Shown here piece by piece: positions 57,753 through 64,000 of a DNA stretch of 64,000 bases; positions within the stretch are counted from its first letter, which is position 1; each line of letters begins with the position of its first letter. The DNA comes from Herbaspirillum aquaticum (GTDB taxonomy: Bacteria; Pseudomonadota; Gammaproteobacteria; Burkholderiales; Burkholderiaceae_D), in NCBI RefSeq assembly GCF_002213425.1, contig NZ_NJGV01000007.1, positions 1 through 64,000 on the forward strand, written 5' to 3'. The notes under the pieces are model-generated. The model was not told where the DNA came from and searched no databases. It saw only the letters and a program-made list of their open reading frames with translations. The position numbers and the translations under genes are program-made.

Positions 57753-59285
57753 TTATTGTTTGCGGGCGCCGTTGCCCGAGGCCAGCGTCAGCGGCTTGCC
57801 GGCGACCTTGCGCGCCGGGGCCGGCGCAGCCTTGCGTACCGGGGCCTTGGCCGAGGCCACCTGGCGGCGTGCCGGGGCAGCGTGGTGGGTCGCCGCTACG
57901 CGGGTGGGCGCAGCGTGGGCCGCGGTGTTGGGCACTTGCAGCTGCAGGCTCTGGCCGGCGGCCAGGGTGTCACGCTTCAAGCCATTCCATTCCTTGATCT
58001 GTGCCACGCTCACGCGGTAACGGCTGGCGATGCCGGCCAGGGTGTCGCGCTTGCCGGCCTTCACGTAGATGCGGCGGCTTTCCGGCACATCCGGTGCGAT
58101 GGCCAGGCGGGCGTTGTCGGCGATTTCCGGGGTCAGGTCGGTATCGAGCGAGGCGGTTTCTTCGTTCTTGGGTACCAGGATGGTCGAGCCGGCCTTGAGG
58201 ACCATGCGCGGCGGAATCTGGTTGACGCTGCGGATCACCTCAGGCGTGGTGCCGAACTTGCTGGCGATGGTCTCGATGCGCTCGCGGGCGCTGGAGACGG
58301 TGTGCGCCGTCCAGGTCGAGAAAGCCTGGGTCCACTTGGACATGTTGGACTTGAACTTCTCGGCATTGCTTTCCGGCAGCAGGATCTTGGTGTCTTCGCC
58401 GCCGATGATGACGGGGCGGTTGAATTGCGGGTTCAGCGCCTTGAACTCGTCCAGCGACAGCTCGGCCAGTTGCGCGGCGACCTTCACGTCGATGTTGCGG
58501 GTCTTGCCGATGGTGACGAAGTAGGGCTGGTTGTCCACCTTGGGCAGGGCGATGTCGAAGGCGGCCGGGTTGGCGATGATGTTCTTGACCGCCTGCAGCT
58601 TGGGCACGTAGTTGCGGGTCTCGTTGGGCATCTGCGCCGACAGCGTATTGAAGTCGATCGGCAGGCCGGCCGCCAGGTTGCGGTTCACCGCGCGCTGCAC
58701 CGAGCCTTCGCCCCAGTTGTAGGCCGCCAGTGCCAGCTGCCAGTCGCCGAACATGCCGTAGAGCTTCTGCAGGTAGGTCAGTGCGGCATCGGTCGAGGCC
58801 AGCACGTCGCGGCGCTCGTCGGTGAACATGTTCTGCTTGAGGTTGTAGTCACGCCCGGTGGAGGGAATGAACTGCCACATGCCGGCGGCCTTGGCGGTGG
58901 AGAGGGCTTCCGGGTTGAAGGCCGATTCAATGAAAGGCAGCAGCGCCAGTTCGGTGGGCATGCCGCGCTTTTCCAGTTCCTGCACGACGTGGAACAGGTA
59001 GCGCGAAGCGCGCACCGTAGTGCGCTGGATATAGTCGGGACGGGAGCTGTACCACTGGGTCTGGCTCTCCACAAGCGAATTGTCCAGATCAGGAATCCCG
59101 AAGCCCTTGCGGATGCGTGTCCAGATGTCGATGTCATTCATCCCGGGCAGGGCATTGCCGGCCAGTTCGGGATTGATCGCATTGAAGGGGGCGGGGTAGA
59201 TCGAGATATCGTTGGCGTGGGAGAGCAGCGGGGTACCAGCGCAGAACAGGGCGGCAATGGCGAATTGTTTCAAAGTACGCTGCAT
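57753..59285 (-). CDS. mltD: Membrane-bound lytic murein transglycosylase D
   Basis: Periplasmic or outer-membrane-linked peptidoglycan lyase of 510 residues. Signal segment at 1-25; the SLT domain carries the catalytic Glu in LLPFIESAFNP and the following KAAGMWQFIPSTG and AAYNWGEGSVQRAV motifs. Two LysM motifs follow near 340-385 and 422-470 (RDTLAGIASRYRVSVAQIKEWN). The last 40 residues are an Ala/Pro/Lys tail. The ATG at 59285 starts the signal peptide; upstream residues in frame do not. A fair promoter lies at 59519-59548. Order mltD-gloB-methyltransferase-rnhA-dnaQ matches E. coli. Confidence 0.95.
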   Translation of the reverse strand: MQRTLKQFAIAALFCAGTPLLSHANDISIYPAPFNAINPELAGNALPGMNDIDIWTRIRKGFGIPDLDNSLVESQTQWYSSRPDYIQRTTVRASRYLFHVVQELEKRGMPTELALLPFIESAFNPEALSTAKAAGMWQFIPSTGRDYNLKQNMFTDERRDVLASTDAALTYLQKLYGMFGDWQLALAAYNWGEGSVQRAVNRNLAAGLPIDFNTLSAQMPNETRNYVPKLQAVKNIIANPAAFDIALPKVDNQPYFVTIGKTRNIDVKVAAQLAELSLDEFKALNPQFNRPVIIGGEDTKILLPESNAEKFKSNMSKWTQAFSTWTAHTVSSARERIETIASKFGTTPEVIRSVNQIPPRMVLKAGSTILVPKNEETASLDTDLTPEIADNARLAIAPDVPESRRIYVKAGKRDTLAGIASRYRVSVAQIKEWNGLKRDTLAAGQSLQLQVPNTAAHAAPTRVAATHHAAPARRQVASAKAPVRKAAPAPARKVAGKPLTLASGNGARKQ

Positions 59286-59625
59286 GTGGGCGATATCCTG
59301 TGCCAGAGGCAAAAGTTGGGTGCGGCGCTTCCGTTGCAGAGCTGTGATGAAGCTCAACACCTCCTGCCGGCGGAGTCCGGATCAGTCCGATCACGGGCGC
59401 GTGCAGGTTGACGGTAATGCAAGGTCGGAAGCTGCGAGTTTCCCCGGCGTGGTGCAGAGAGGACAGCGTTTCGTAAAAGTTCGTAAAAACGCTGGTGCCC
59501 ATTTTGGGGAATTGAGGGAGTGTACGGAAGACCCTTTTCGCCAGTCAAGCAGAAATTGGCCTCTGTTACAAAGCCAAGTCCTTGATTTCGCTGGTTTTTG
59601 CGGCTAACTGGCCCTCAATTTGGCG
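59286..59625. other. Gap between mltD and gloB
   Basis: 340 bp without a gene. Besides the mltD promoter candidate it holds a TTCGTAAAA direct repeat at 59470-59487 inside a GCGTTT / AAAACGC inverted repeat (59467-59492) in the presumed mltD leader. Confidence 0.4.
59519..59548 (-). promoter_or_regulatory. Candidate promoter of mltD
   Basis: TTGACT (59548-59543) and TACACT (59524-59519) on the minus strand, 18 bases apart. The leader would be about 225 bases. Confidence 0.5.
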
Positions 59626-60465
59626 TTATCTGTAGGTATTTTTCCATTCGCGCAGGGCTGCAAAGCTGCTAACTTCATTCAACTCCGTCAAACGGCCAGC
59701 CTTTTGCAGTGATTCCTGAATTTCTTTTTCCTTTGCGCGCAGGAAGGGATTGGTGGCACGCTCCAGTGCGATGCTGGTCGGCACAGTGGCTTCCCCTTGG
59801 TCCCGCTTGGCACGCTCGCGCTGGATGCGGGTGCTGAGCTCGGCATTGCCGGGCTCGACCTCGGCCGCGAATTTGAGGTTGGAGAGGGTGTACTCGTGGG
59901 CGCAATACACCCGCGTATCGCCCGGCAGACTGCTGAGCTTGGCCAGTGACTCCACCATCTGTGCCGGGGTGCCTTCGAAGAGGCGGCCGCAACCGCCGGC
60001 GAAGAGGGTATCTCCACAGAACACCAGTTGCTCTTGCGGCGAGTAATACGCGATATGGCCCAGCGTATGACCGGGCACGTCAATGACTTGCAGCGACAGG
60101 CCGAGCGAAGGGATCTTCACTTCGTCGTTCCCATGCAGCGGGACCGTCATCCCCTTGATGCGGGATTGCTCGCGTGCCGGCCCGTAGACCGGGATGGCCG
60201 GGAATTCGTCGCTCACGGCGCTGCGCGCCAGCTCGACCACACCGCCGACATGGTCAGCATGGTGATGAGTCAGTAGAATAGCGGCCAACGTCAGGCCCTC
60301 GGCCTGCAATGCGGCCAGGACTGGGACCGCGTCGCCGGGGTCGACCACGGCGGCATGGCGCCCGTCATGGATGATCCACAGGTAGTTGTCGTCGAACGCC
60401 GGTACGGCCAGGACGTCCAATGAAGTTTTCTGATCTGCTTGATCTGGCTTGGCTGGCTGGGTCAT
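59626..60465 (-). CDS. gloB: Hydroxyacylglutathione hydrolase (glyoxalase II)
   Basis: Hydrolyses S-lactoylglutathione in methylglyoxal detoxification. Metallo-beta-lactamase fold with the [10 protein letters not shown] zinc motif (about residues 66-75), [11 protein letters not shown] and [12 protein letters not shown]-terminal glyoxalase domain ends FAALREWKN. The 279-residue frame is longer than the usual 250-260 because of an N-terminal stretch before [13 protein letters not shown]; a TTG at 60420 would give the standard start. The gene starts only 17 bp from the divergent methyltransferase gene, so one of the two promoters must lie within a coding sequence. Confidence 0.94.
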   Translation of the reverse strand: MTQPAKPDQADQKTSLDVLAVPAFDDNYLWIIHDGRHAAVVDPGDAVPVLAALQAEGLTLAAILLTHHHADHVGGVVELARSAVSDEFPAIPVYGPAREQSRIKGMTVPLHGNDEVKIPSLGLSLQVIDVPGHTLGHIAYYSPQEQLVFCGDTLFAGGCGRLFEGTPAQMVESLAKLSSLPGDTRVYCAHEYTLSNLKFAAEVEPGNAELSTRIQRERAKRDQGEATVPTSIALERATNPFLRAKEKEIQESLQKAGRLTELNEVSSFAALREWKNTYR

Positions 60466-60482
60466 GAGGCGCGAAAGAAGAG

Positions 60483-61277
60483 ATGGCTGACAAGGCTGAA
60501 ACTGCTGTGACTGCGAACAACGCGGAAATTATAGACCTGGCCGCCTGGTTGCAGACGCCCATCGGCGATTACCTGCGCCAGTGGGAGCAGCAGCACCTCA
60601 ATGCGCTCACGGCCGACATCTTCGGATTCAACGCCGTGCAGATCGGTTCCCCCCAGATCCACGCCCTGCAGGCCAACCGCATGCCCTATCGCTGGCTGGC
60701 CGACAACCGCATGCCGGTGGAAGGGCAGTCCGAGCTGGAAATTCCCCAGGTGGTGACGCAGGATTTCGGCGAACTGCCTTTTGCCACTCAGAGCCTGGAC
60801 CTGGTGGTGCTGCCCCATGTACTGGAATTCGCCGCCGAACCGCACCAGGTGCTGCGCGAGGTGGAGCGGGTGCTGATCCCGGAAGGACAGGTCATCATCT
60901 GCGGCTTCAATCCCAGCAGCCTGTGGGGCATGCGCCAGGTGGCCGGACGCCTGACCGGTGCCCACTTCCTGCCGCAGGATGGTGAATTCATCCGCCTGCC
61001 GCGCCTGAAGGACTGGCTGAAGCTGCTGAACATGGAAGTCAACCGCGGCCACTTCGGCTGCTACGCGCCGCCTTGCGAGACGGCGCAATGGCTGGACCGC
61101 TTCGGTTTCATGGAAAAGGCCGGCGACCGCTGGTGGCCGTATTTCGGTGCGGTCTACATCGTCCAGGCCATCAAGCGGGTGCCCGGCATGCGCCTGATCG
61201 GCCCGGCCCTGCAACGGCAGAAACTCAAGGCCCCGCGCGGCGTGCCGGTGACCAACCGCATCCACAAAACCGATTGA
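60483..61277 (+). CDS. Class I SAM-dependent methyltransferase, YafS-like
   Basis: A 264-residue protein with the methyltransferase-11 pattern in its middle: [20 protein letters not shown] (motif near the substrate-binding edge), [20 protein letters not shown]. The classic GxGxG SAM motif is not obvious, only the later motifs are clear, as in E. coli YafS, which occupies the same place between gloB and rnhA. Substrate unknown. The ATG at 60483 follows an AAGAAGAG site. rnhA follows after 88 bp and dnaQ after it; these three genes and the tRNA may share transcription. Confidence 0.8.
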   Translation: MADKAETAVTANNAEIIDLAAWLQTPIGDYLRQWEQQHLNALTADIFGFNAVQIGSPQIHALQANRMPYRWLADNRMPVEGQSELEIPQVVTQDFGELPFATQSLDLVVLPHVLEFAAEPHQVLREVERVLIPEGQVIICGFNPSSLWGMRQVAGRLTGAHFLPQDGEFIRLPRLKDWLKLLNMEVNRGHFGCYAPPCETAQWLDRFGFMEKAGDRWWPYFGAVYIVQAIKRVPGMRLIGPALQRQKLKAPRGVPVTNRIHKTD

Positions 61278-61365
61278 AACGAGGGCGTGTCGGCGCGATC
61301 AGGTATCATCGCGGCCCGCCTGTCATGCGCAAATGCGCATGTGCAACCAGATTGAAGTGAAGAGC

Positions 61366-61800
61366 ATGGACAAAGTAGAGATTTATTCCGATGGCGCCTG
61401 CAAGGGCAATCCCGGCCGTGGTGGCTGGGGCGCGTTGCTGGTGGCCGGTGGCAAGGAGAAGGAAATCTTCGGTGGCGAGCCCAACACCACGAACAACCGC
61501 ATGGAACTGATGGCGGTGATCCAGGCCCTGAACGCCCTCAAGCGTCCTTGCGAAGTGGTGGTGCATACCGACAGCCAGTACGTGCAGAAGGGCATCAGCG
61601 AGTGGATCCACGGCTGGAAGGCGCGCGGCTGGAAGACCTCCAGCAAGGAGCCGGTCAAGAACGCCGACCTGTGGCAGGCGCTCGATGCCGCCCAGCAGCA
61701 GCACCAGGTGGAATGGCGCTGGGTGCGTGGCCACAACGGCCACGCCGGCAATGAACGGGCCGACCAGCTGGCCAACCGGGGCGTGGACAGCATAGGCTGA
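61366..61800 (+). CDS. rnhA: Ribonuclease HI
   Basis: Removes RNA from RNA-DNA hybrids. The 144-residue protein has the full DEDD active site: Asp in [11 protein letters not shown], Glu in NRMELMAVI, Asp in HTDSQYV and Asp in NERADQLAN, plus the [12 protein letters not shown] basic-protrusion handle. Start at the ATG at 61366; an in-frame ATG at 61333 is upstream but less likely. dnaQ follows after 61 bp on the same strand. In E. coli the two genes overlap as a divergent pair, while here they are tandem. Confidence 0.97.
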   Translation: MDKVEIYSDGACKGNPGRGGWGALLVAGGKEKEIFGGEPNTTNNRMELMAVIQALNALKRPCEVVVHTDSQYVQKGISEWIHGWKARGWKTSSKEPVKNADLWQALDAAQQQHQVEWRWVRGHNGHAGNERADQLANRGVDSIG

Positions 61801-61861
61801 CCGTTCCGGCGTTTTCTTTCATATCAGTGTTTTAGCAGCATCCATATCAGCAGGAGCAAGC

Positions 61862-62596
61862 ATGCGTCAGATCATCCTCGATACCGAAACCACGGGCCTT
61901 TCGCCGCGCAACGGCAACCGCATCCTGGAAATCGGTTGTGTGGAGGTGCTCAACCGCCAGCTTTCGGGCAAGAACCTTCACTTCTACATCAATCCCGAGC
62001 GTGACTCCGAAGAAGGCGCGCTGGCCGTCCACGGCCTGACCACCGAATTCCTGGCCGACAAGCCGACTTTCAAGCAGATCGCCGCCGAGTTCCTGGACTA
62101 TGTGCGCGGGGCCCAGATCATCATCCACAACGCGCCCTTCGACGTCGGCTTCCTCGATGCGGAACTGGCCTTGCTGGGCCTGCCACCGTTCAAGGAGCAC
62201 GTTTCCGACGTGGTGGACTCGTTGCAGATGGCCAAGGAGCTGCACCCGGGCCGCCGCAATTCGCTCGACGCCTTGTGCGACCGTTACGGCATTTCCAACG
62301 CCCATCGCGTGCTGCACGGCGCACTGCTGGATGCGGAGCTGCTGGCCGAAGTCTATCTGTCGATGACGCGCGGCCAGAATTCGCTGACCATGGACCTGGG
62401 CGCCGAAGAAGAAGTGAGCGAAGGCGAAGGCAAGCTGGAACTGGCCCCGCTGGCGGAGGTGATCGTGGTGGCGGCCAGCGAGGAAGAACTGGGTTTGCAC
62501 GAAGACGTGCTCAACCAGCTCGACAAGGAGGCGCGTGGCAGCTGCGTGTGGCGCTTTGAACCGCCGCCGCCGGAAGCGGCTGCAGAGGCGGCCTGA
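61862..62596 (+). CDS. dnaQ: DNA polymerase III epsilon subunit (3'-5' proofreading exonuclease)
   Basis: Proofreading subunit of the replicative polymerase. The 244-residue protein shows ExoI (ILDTETTGLS), ExoII (IHNAPFDVGFLD) and ExoIII (HRVLHGALLDAELLAEVY with His and Asp). The C-terminal 70 residues are acidic (EEEVSEGEG...), with the last part likely to bind the alpha subunit; no clamp-binding motif was firmly spotted. The start ATG at 61862 follows CAGGAGCAAGC. The tRNA-Val gene follows after 148 bp, corresponding to the tRNA behind dnaQ in E. coli (there tRNA-Asp). Confidence 0.97.
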   Translation: MRQIILDTETTGLSPRNGNRILEIGCVEVLNRQLSGKNLHFYINPERDSEEGALAVHGLTTEFLADKPTFKQIAAEFLDYVRGAQIIIHNAPFDVGFLDAELALLGLPPFKEHVSDVVDSLQMAKELHPGRRNSLDALCDRYGISNAHRVLHGALLDAELLAEVYLSMTRGQNSLTMDLGAEEEVSEGEGKLELAPLAEVIVVAASEEELGLHEDVLNQLDKEARGSCVWRFEPPPPEAAAEAA

Positions 62597-62672
62597 CGCT
62601 AGGCAGTGCAGGGGGCTTTGTCGTCGTCCGGCAGCGATGTCGATAAAAAATGAAGAATTATTTACGAAGCAC

Positions 62673-62701
62673 TTGCGCAGGCCGAAAAACGTTGGCATAA
62701 T
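62673..62701 (+). promoter_or_regulatory. Promoter of the tRNA-Val gene
   Basis: TTGCGC at 62673-62678 and CATAAT at 62696-62701, 17 bases apart. A start near 62708 leaves about 37 bases before the mature tRNA. Confidence 0.6.
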
Positions 62702-62744
62702 CTCGCTTCTCGATTGGCGCTGCAGCAAAAAGCCAGTCAGGTAC

Positions 62745-62819
62745 GGAAGGTTAGCTCAGTGGTAGAGCACTGCATTCACACTGCAGGGGTCGCAAGTTCA
62801 AACCTTGCACTTTCCACCA
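62745..62819 (+). tRNA. tRNA-Val (anticodon CAC)
   Basis: Complete cloverleaf with an encoded CCA end at 62817-62819. The acceptor stem GGAAGGT pairs with ACTTTCC (two G-U pairs), the D loop contains TTAGCTCAGTGGTAGAGC, the anticodon arm is CTGCA-TTCACAC-TGCAG (anticodon CAC at 62777-62779, reading GUG), and the T arm has GCAAGTTCAAACCTTGC. Its place behind dnaQ mirrors a tRNA gene in E. coli, though there it is tRNA-Asp. Confidence 0.95.
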
Positions 62820-62826
62820 AATTCAG

Positions 62827-62856
62827 AAAAGCCCGCCTTGTGCGGGCTTTTCGCAT
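62827..62856 (+). terminator. Terminator of tRNA-Val
   Basis: AAAAGCCCGC-CTTG-TGCGGGCTTTT hairpin just after the tRNA, with T residues following. Confidence 0.85.
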
Positions 62857-62960
62857 TTCTGCGCTTTCTTCCGTTTTTCTTTCCACGTTTTCTCTCTCTG
62901 CATGGCGGGCGTGATCCGTTAAGCTAGCGGCCATTCGTCAAGAACAGGACCCCAACAGCC

Positions 62961-64000
62961 ATGCACGACATCATCTGCCCCCACTGCGGCAAAGCCTTCA
63001 AGATTGATGAAGCCGGTTACGCCGACATCCTCTCGCAAGTGCGCGACAGCGCCTTCGAGCAGCAATTACATGAGCGTCTGGAACTGGCCGAGCAGGACAA
63101 GCGCAACGCCATCGAACTGGCGCGCGCCAAGTCTGAAGCCGAGTTGCAGAAGGCGGCCGCGGCCCGCGATGCCGAGATCCAGGAATTGAAAGCGCGCCTG
63201 GAAGCCGGCGAGATGGCGCAGAAGATGGCCGTGGCCGAAGCCATGGCCAACGTGGAGCGCGAGCGCGACAAGCTGGCCCACGACCTGGAGCAGGCCAGGA
63301 AGGAAAAGCTCGCCGACCAGCAACTGGCCCAGGCGCGCCTGGCCCAGCAGCTGCTGCAGACCGCCAGCGAGAAGGATGCCGAAATCCAGGCATTGAAAGC
63401 GAAGATGGATTCCATCGCCCTGACCCAGAAGCTGGCCGTCAACGAAGCCGTCGGCGCGGTGGAGAAGCAGCGCGACGAACTCAAGAGCAAGCTGATGCAC
63501 GCCGAGCTGGAAAAGCAGCTGGCCGAGAAATCACTGAAGGACAAATACGAGACCCAGCTGAAGGATCGTGAAGACATGATCGAGCGCCTGCGCGACATGA
63601 AGGCGCGGCTCTCCACCAAGATGGTGGGCGAGACCCTGGAGCAGCACTGCGAGACGGAGTTCAACCGCATCCGCGCCACCGCCTTCCCGCGTGCGTATTT
63701 CGAGAAGGACAACGATGCACGCAGCGGCAGCAAGGGTGACTACATCTTCCGTGATACGGATGAAGGGGGAACCGAGATCGTCTCCATCATGTTCGAGATG
63801 AAGAACGAGAGCGATCGCACCGCGACCAAGAATCGCAATGAAGACTTCCTCAAGGAATTGGACAAGGACCGCCAAGAGAAGGGCTGCGAATACGCCGTGC
63901 TGGTCTCGCTGCTGGAGCCGGAGAGCGAGCTGTACAACACCGGGATTGTGGATGTATTTCACCGCTACCCGAAGATGTACGTGGTACGTCCGCAGTTCTT
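62961..64000 (+). CDS. DUF2130 domain protein (partial, cut by window end)
   Basis: Open at the right edge; 346 codons are seen. The N-terminus MHDIICPHCGKAFKIDEAGYADI is a zinc-ribbon-like start (Cys-x2-Cys) typical of the family. Residues about 30-200 form a long charged coiled coil (many ELEKQLAEKSLKDKYE-like heptads). From about 220 the DUF2130 domain begins (HCETEFNRIRATAFPRAYFEKD; FEMKNESDRTATKNRNEDFL). The domain has been compared with restriction-endonuclease-like folds, but the function is unknown. ATG at 62961 has only a weak ribosome binding site (ACAGGACC). No neighbour suggests a role. Confidence 0.9.
   Translation, partial: MHDIICPHCGKAFKIDEAGYADILSQVRDSAFEQQLHERLELAEQDKRNAIELARAKSEAELQKAAAARDAEIQELKARLEAGEMAQKMAVAEAMANVERERDKLAHDLEQARKEKLADQQLAQARLAQQLLQTASEKDAEIQALKAKMDSIALTQKLAVNEAVGAVEKQRDELKSKLMHAELEKQLAEKSLKDKYETQLKDREDMIERLRDMKARLSTKMVGETLEQHCETEFNRIRATAFPRAYFEKDNDARSGSKGDYIFRDTDEGGTEIVSIMFEMKNESDRTATKNRNEDFLKELDKDRQEKGCEYAVLVSLLEPESELYNTGIVDVFHRYPKMYVVRPQF

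Overview
The window is dense, high-GC chromosomal DNA with no phage, insertion sequence, CRISPR array or rRNA operon. Gene content (opgGH, yejABEF, a split pqiA operon, egtD-egtB, mltD-gloB-rnhA-dnaQ) and protein style point to a betaproteobacterium of the Burkholderiales, most like Oxalobacteraceae and in particular Herbaspirillum. That placement is inferred from recognition, not from a database search. About 50 protein genes, one leader peptide gene and one tRNA gene are supported.

Layout. 0.2-6.6 kb: a small membrane protein, a small basic SAP/Rho-N-like protein, a branched-chain amino-acid binding protein divergent from an Lrp-type regulator, a CPA2 antiporter and rpiA. 6.7-16.2 kb: an M16 protease, yggX, argA, then hrpA and dcd; argA and hrpA face away from each other and both look almost leaderless. 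16.3-21.5 kb: a LysR regulator beside a two-gene chromate transporter, a PLP-dependent basic amino-acid decarboxylase and folA. 21.9-29 kb: opgG-opgH, then a MacA-like adaptor and a NodT-type outer-membrane factor without an inner-membrane pump. 29-37.2 kb: a nitronate monooxygenase-like enzyme, thyA, an SDR/BKACE catabolic pair, a DedA protein, a YqjM-like flavoenzyme and an ABC exporter. 37.5-41.7 kb: the ergothioneine genes egtD-egtB and a chemoreceptor. 42-48.8 kb: leuA behind a long leader that encodes a leucine-rich leader peptide, the pqiA-pqiA-pqiB-pqiC operon and a DUF4160/DUF2442 pair. 48.9-57.6 kb: an RhlE-type RNA helicase with a long structured 5' region, fabI, and yejABEF. 57.7-64 kb: mltD, gloB, a YafS-like methyltransferase, rnhA, dnaQ and tRNA-Val, the same order as E. 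coli mltD-gloB-yafS-rnhA-dnaQ-tRNA, then a DUF2130 protein cut by the window end.

Most of this is housekeeping or well-known accessory metabolism. The strongest unannotated signal is the leucine leader peptide upstream of leuA (44104-44196, minus strand): seven Leu codons, five of them the rare CTA, with a promoter whose predicted start falls on its ATG. A stable hairpin without a U-tract and an exact 14-bp direct repeat follow before leuA. Next in interest are the possible leaderless argA and hrpA transcripts, the AT-richer DUF4160/DUF2442 pair with a palindrome in front, the orphan efflux pair, and the RhlE 5' region.
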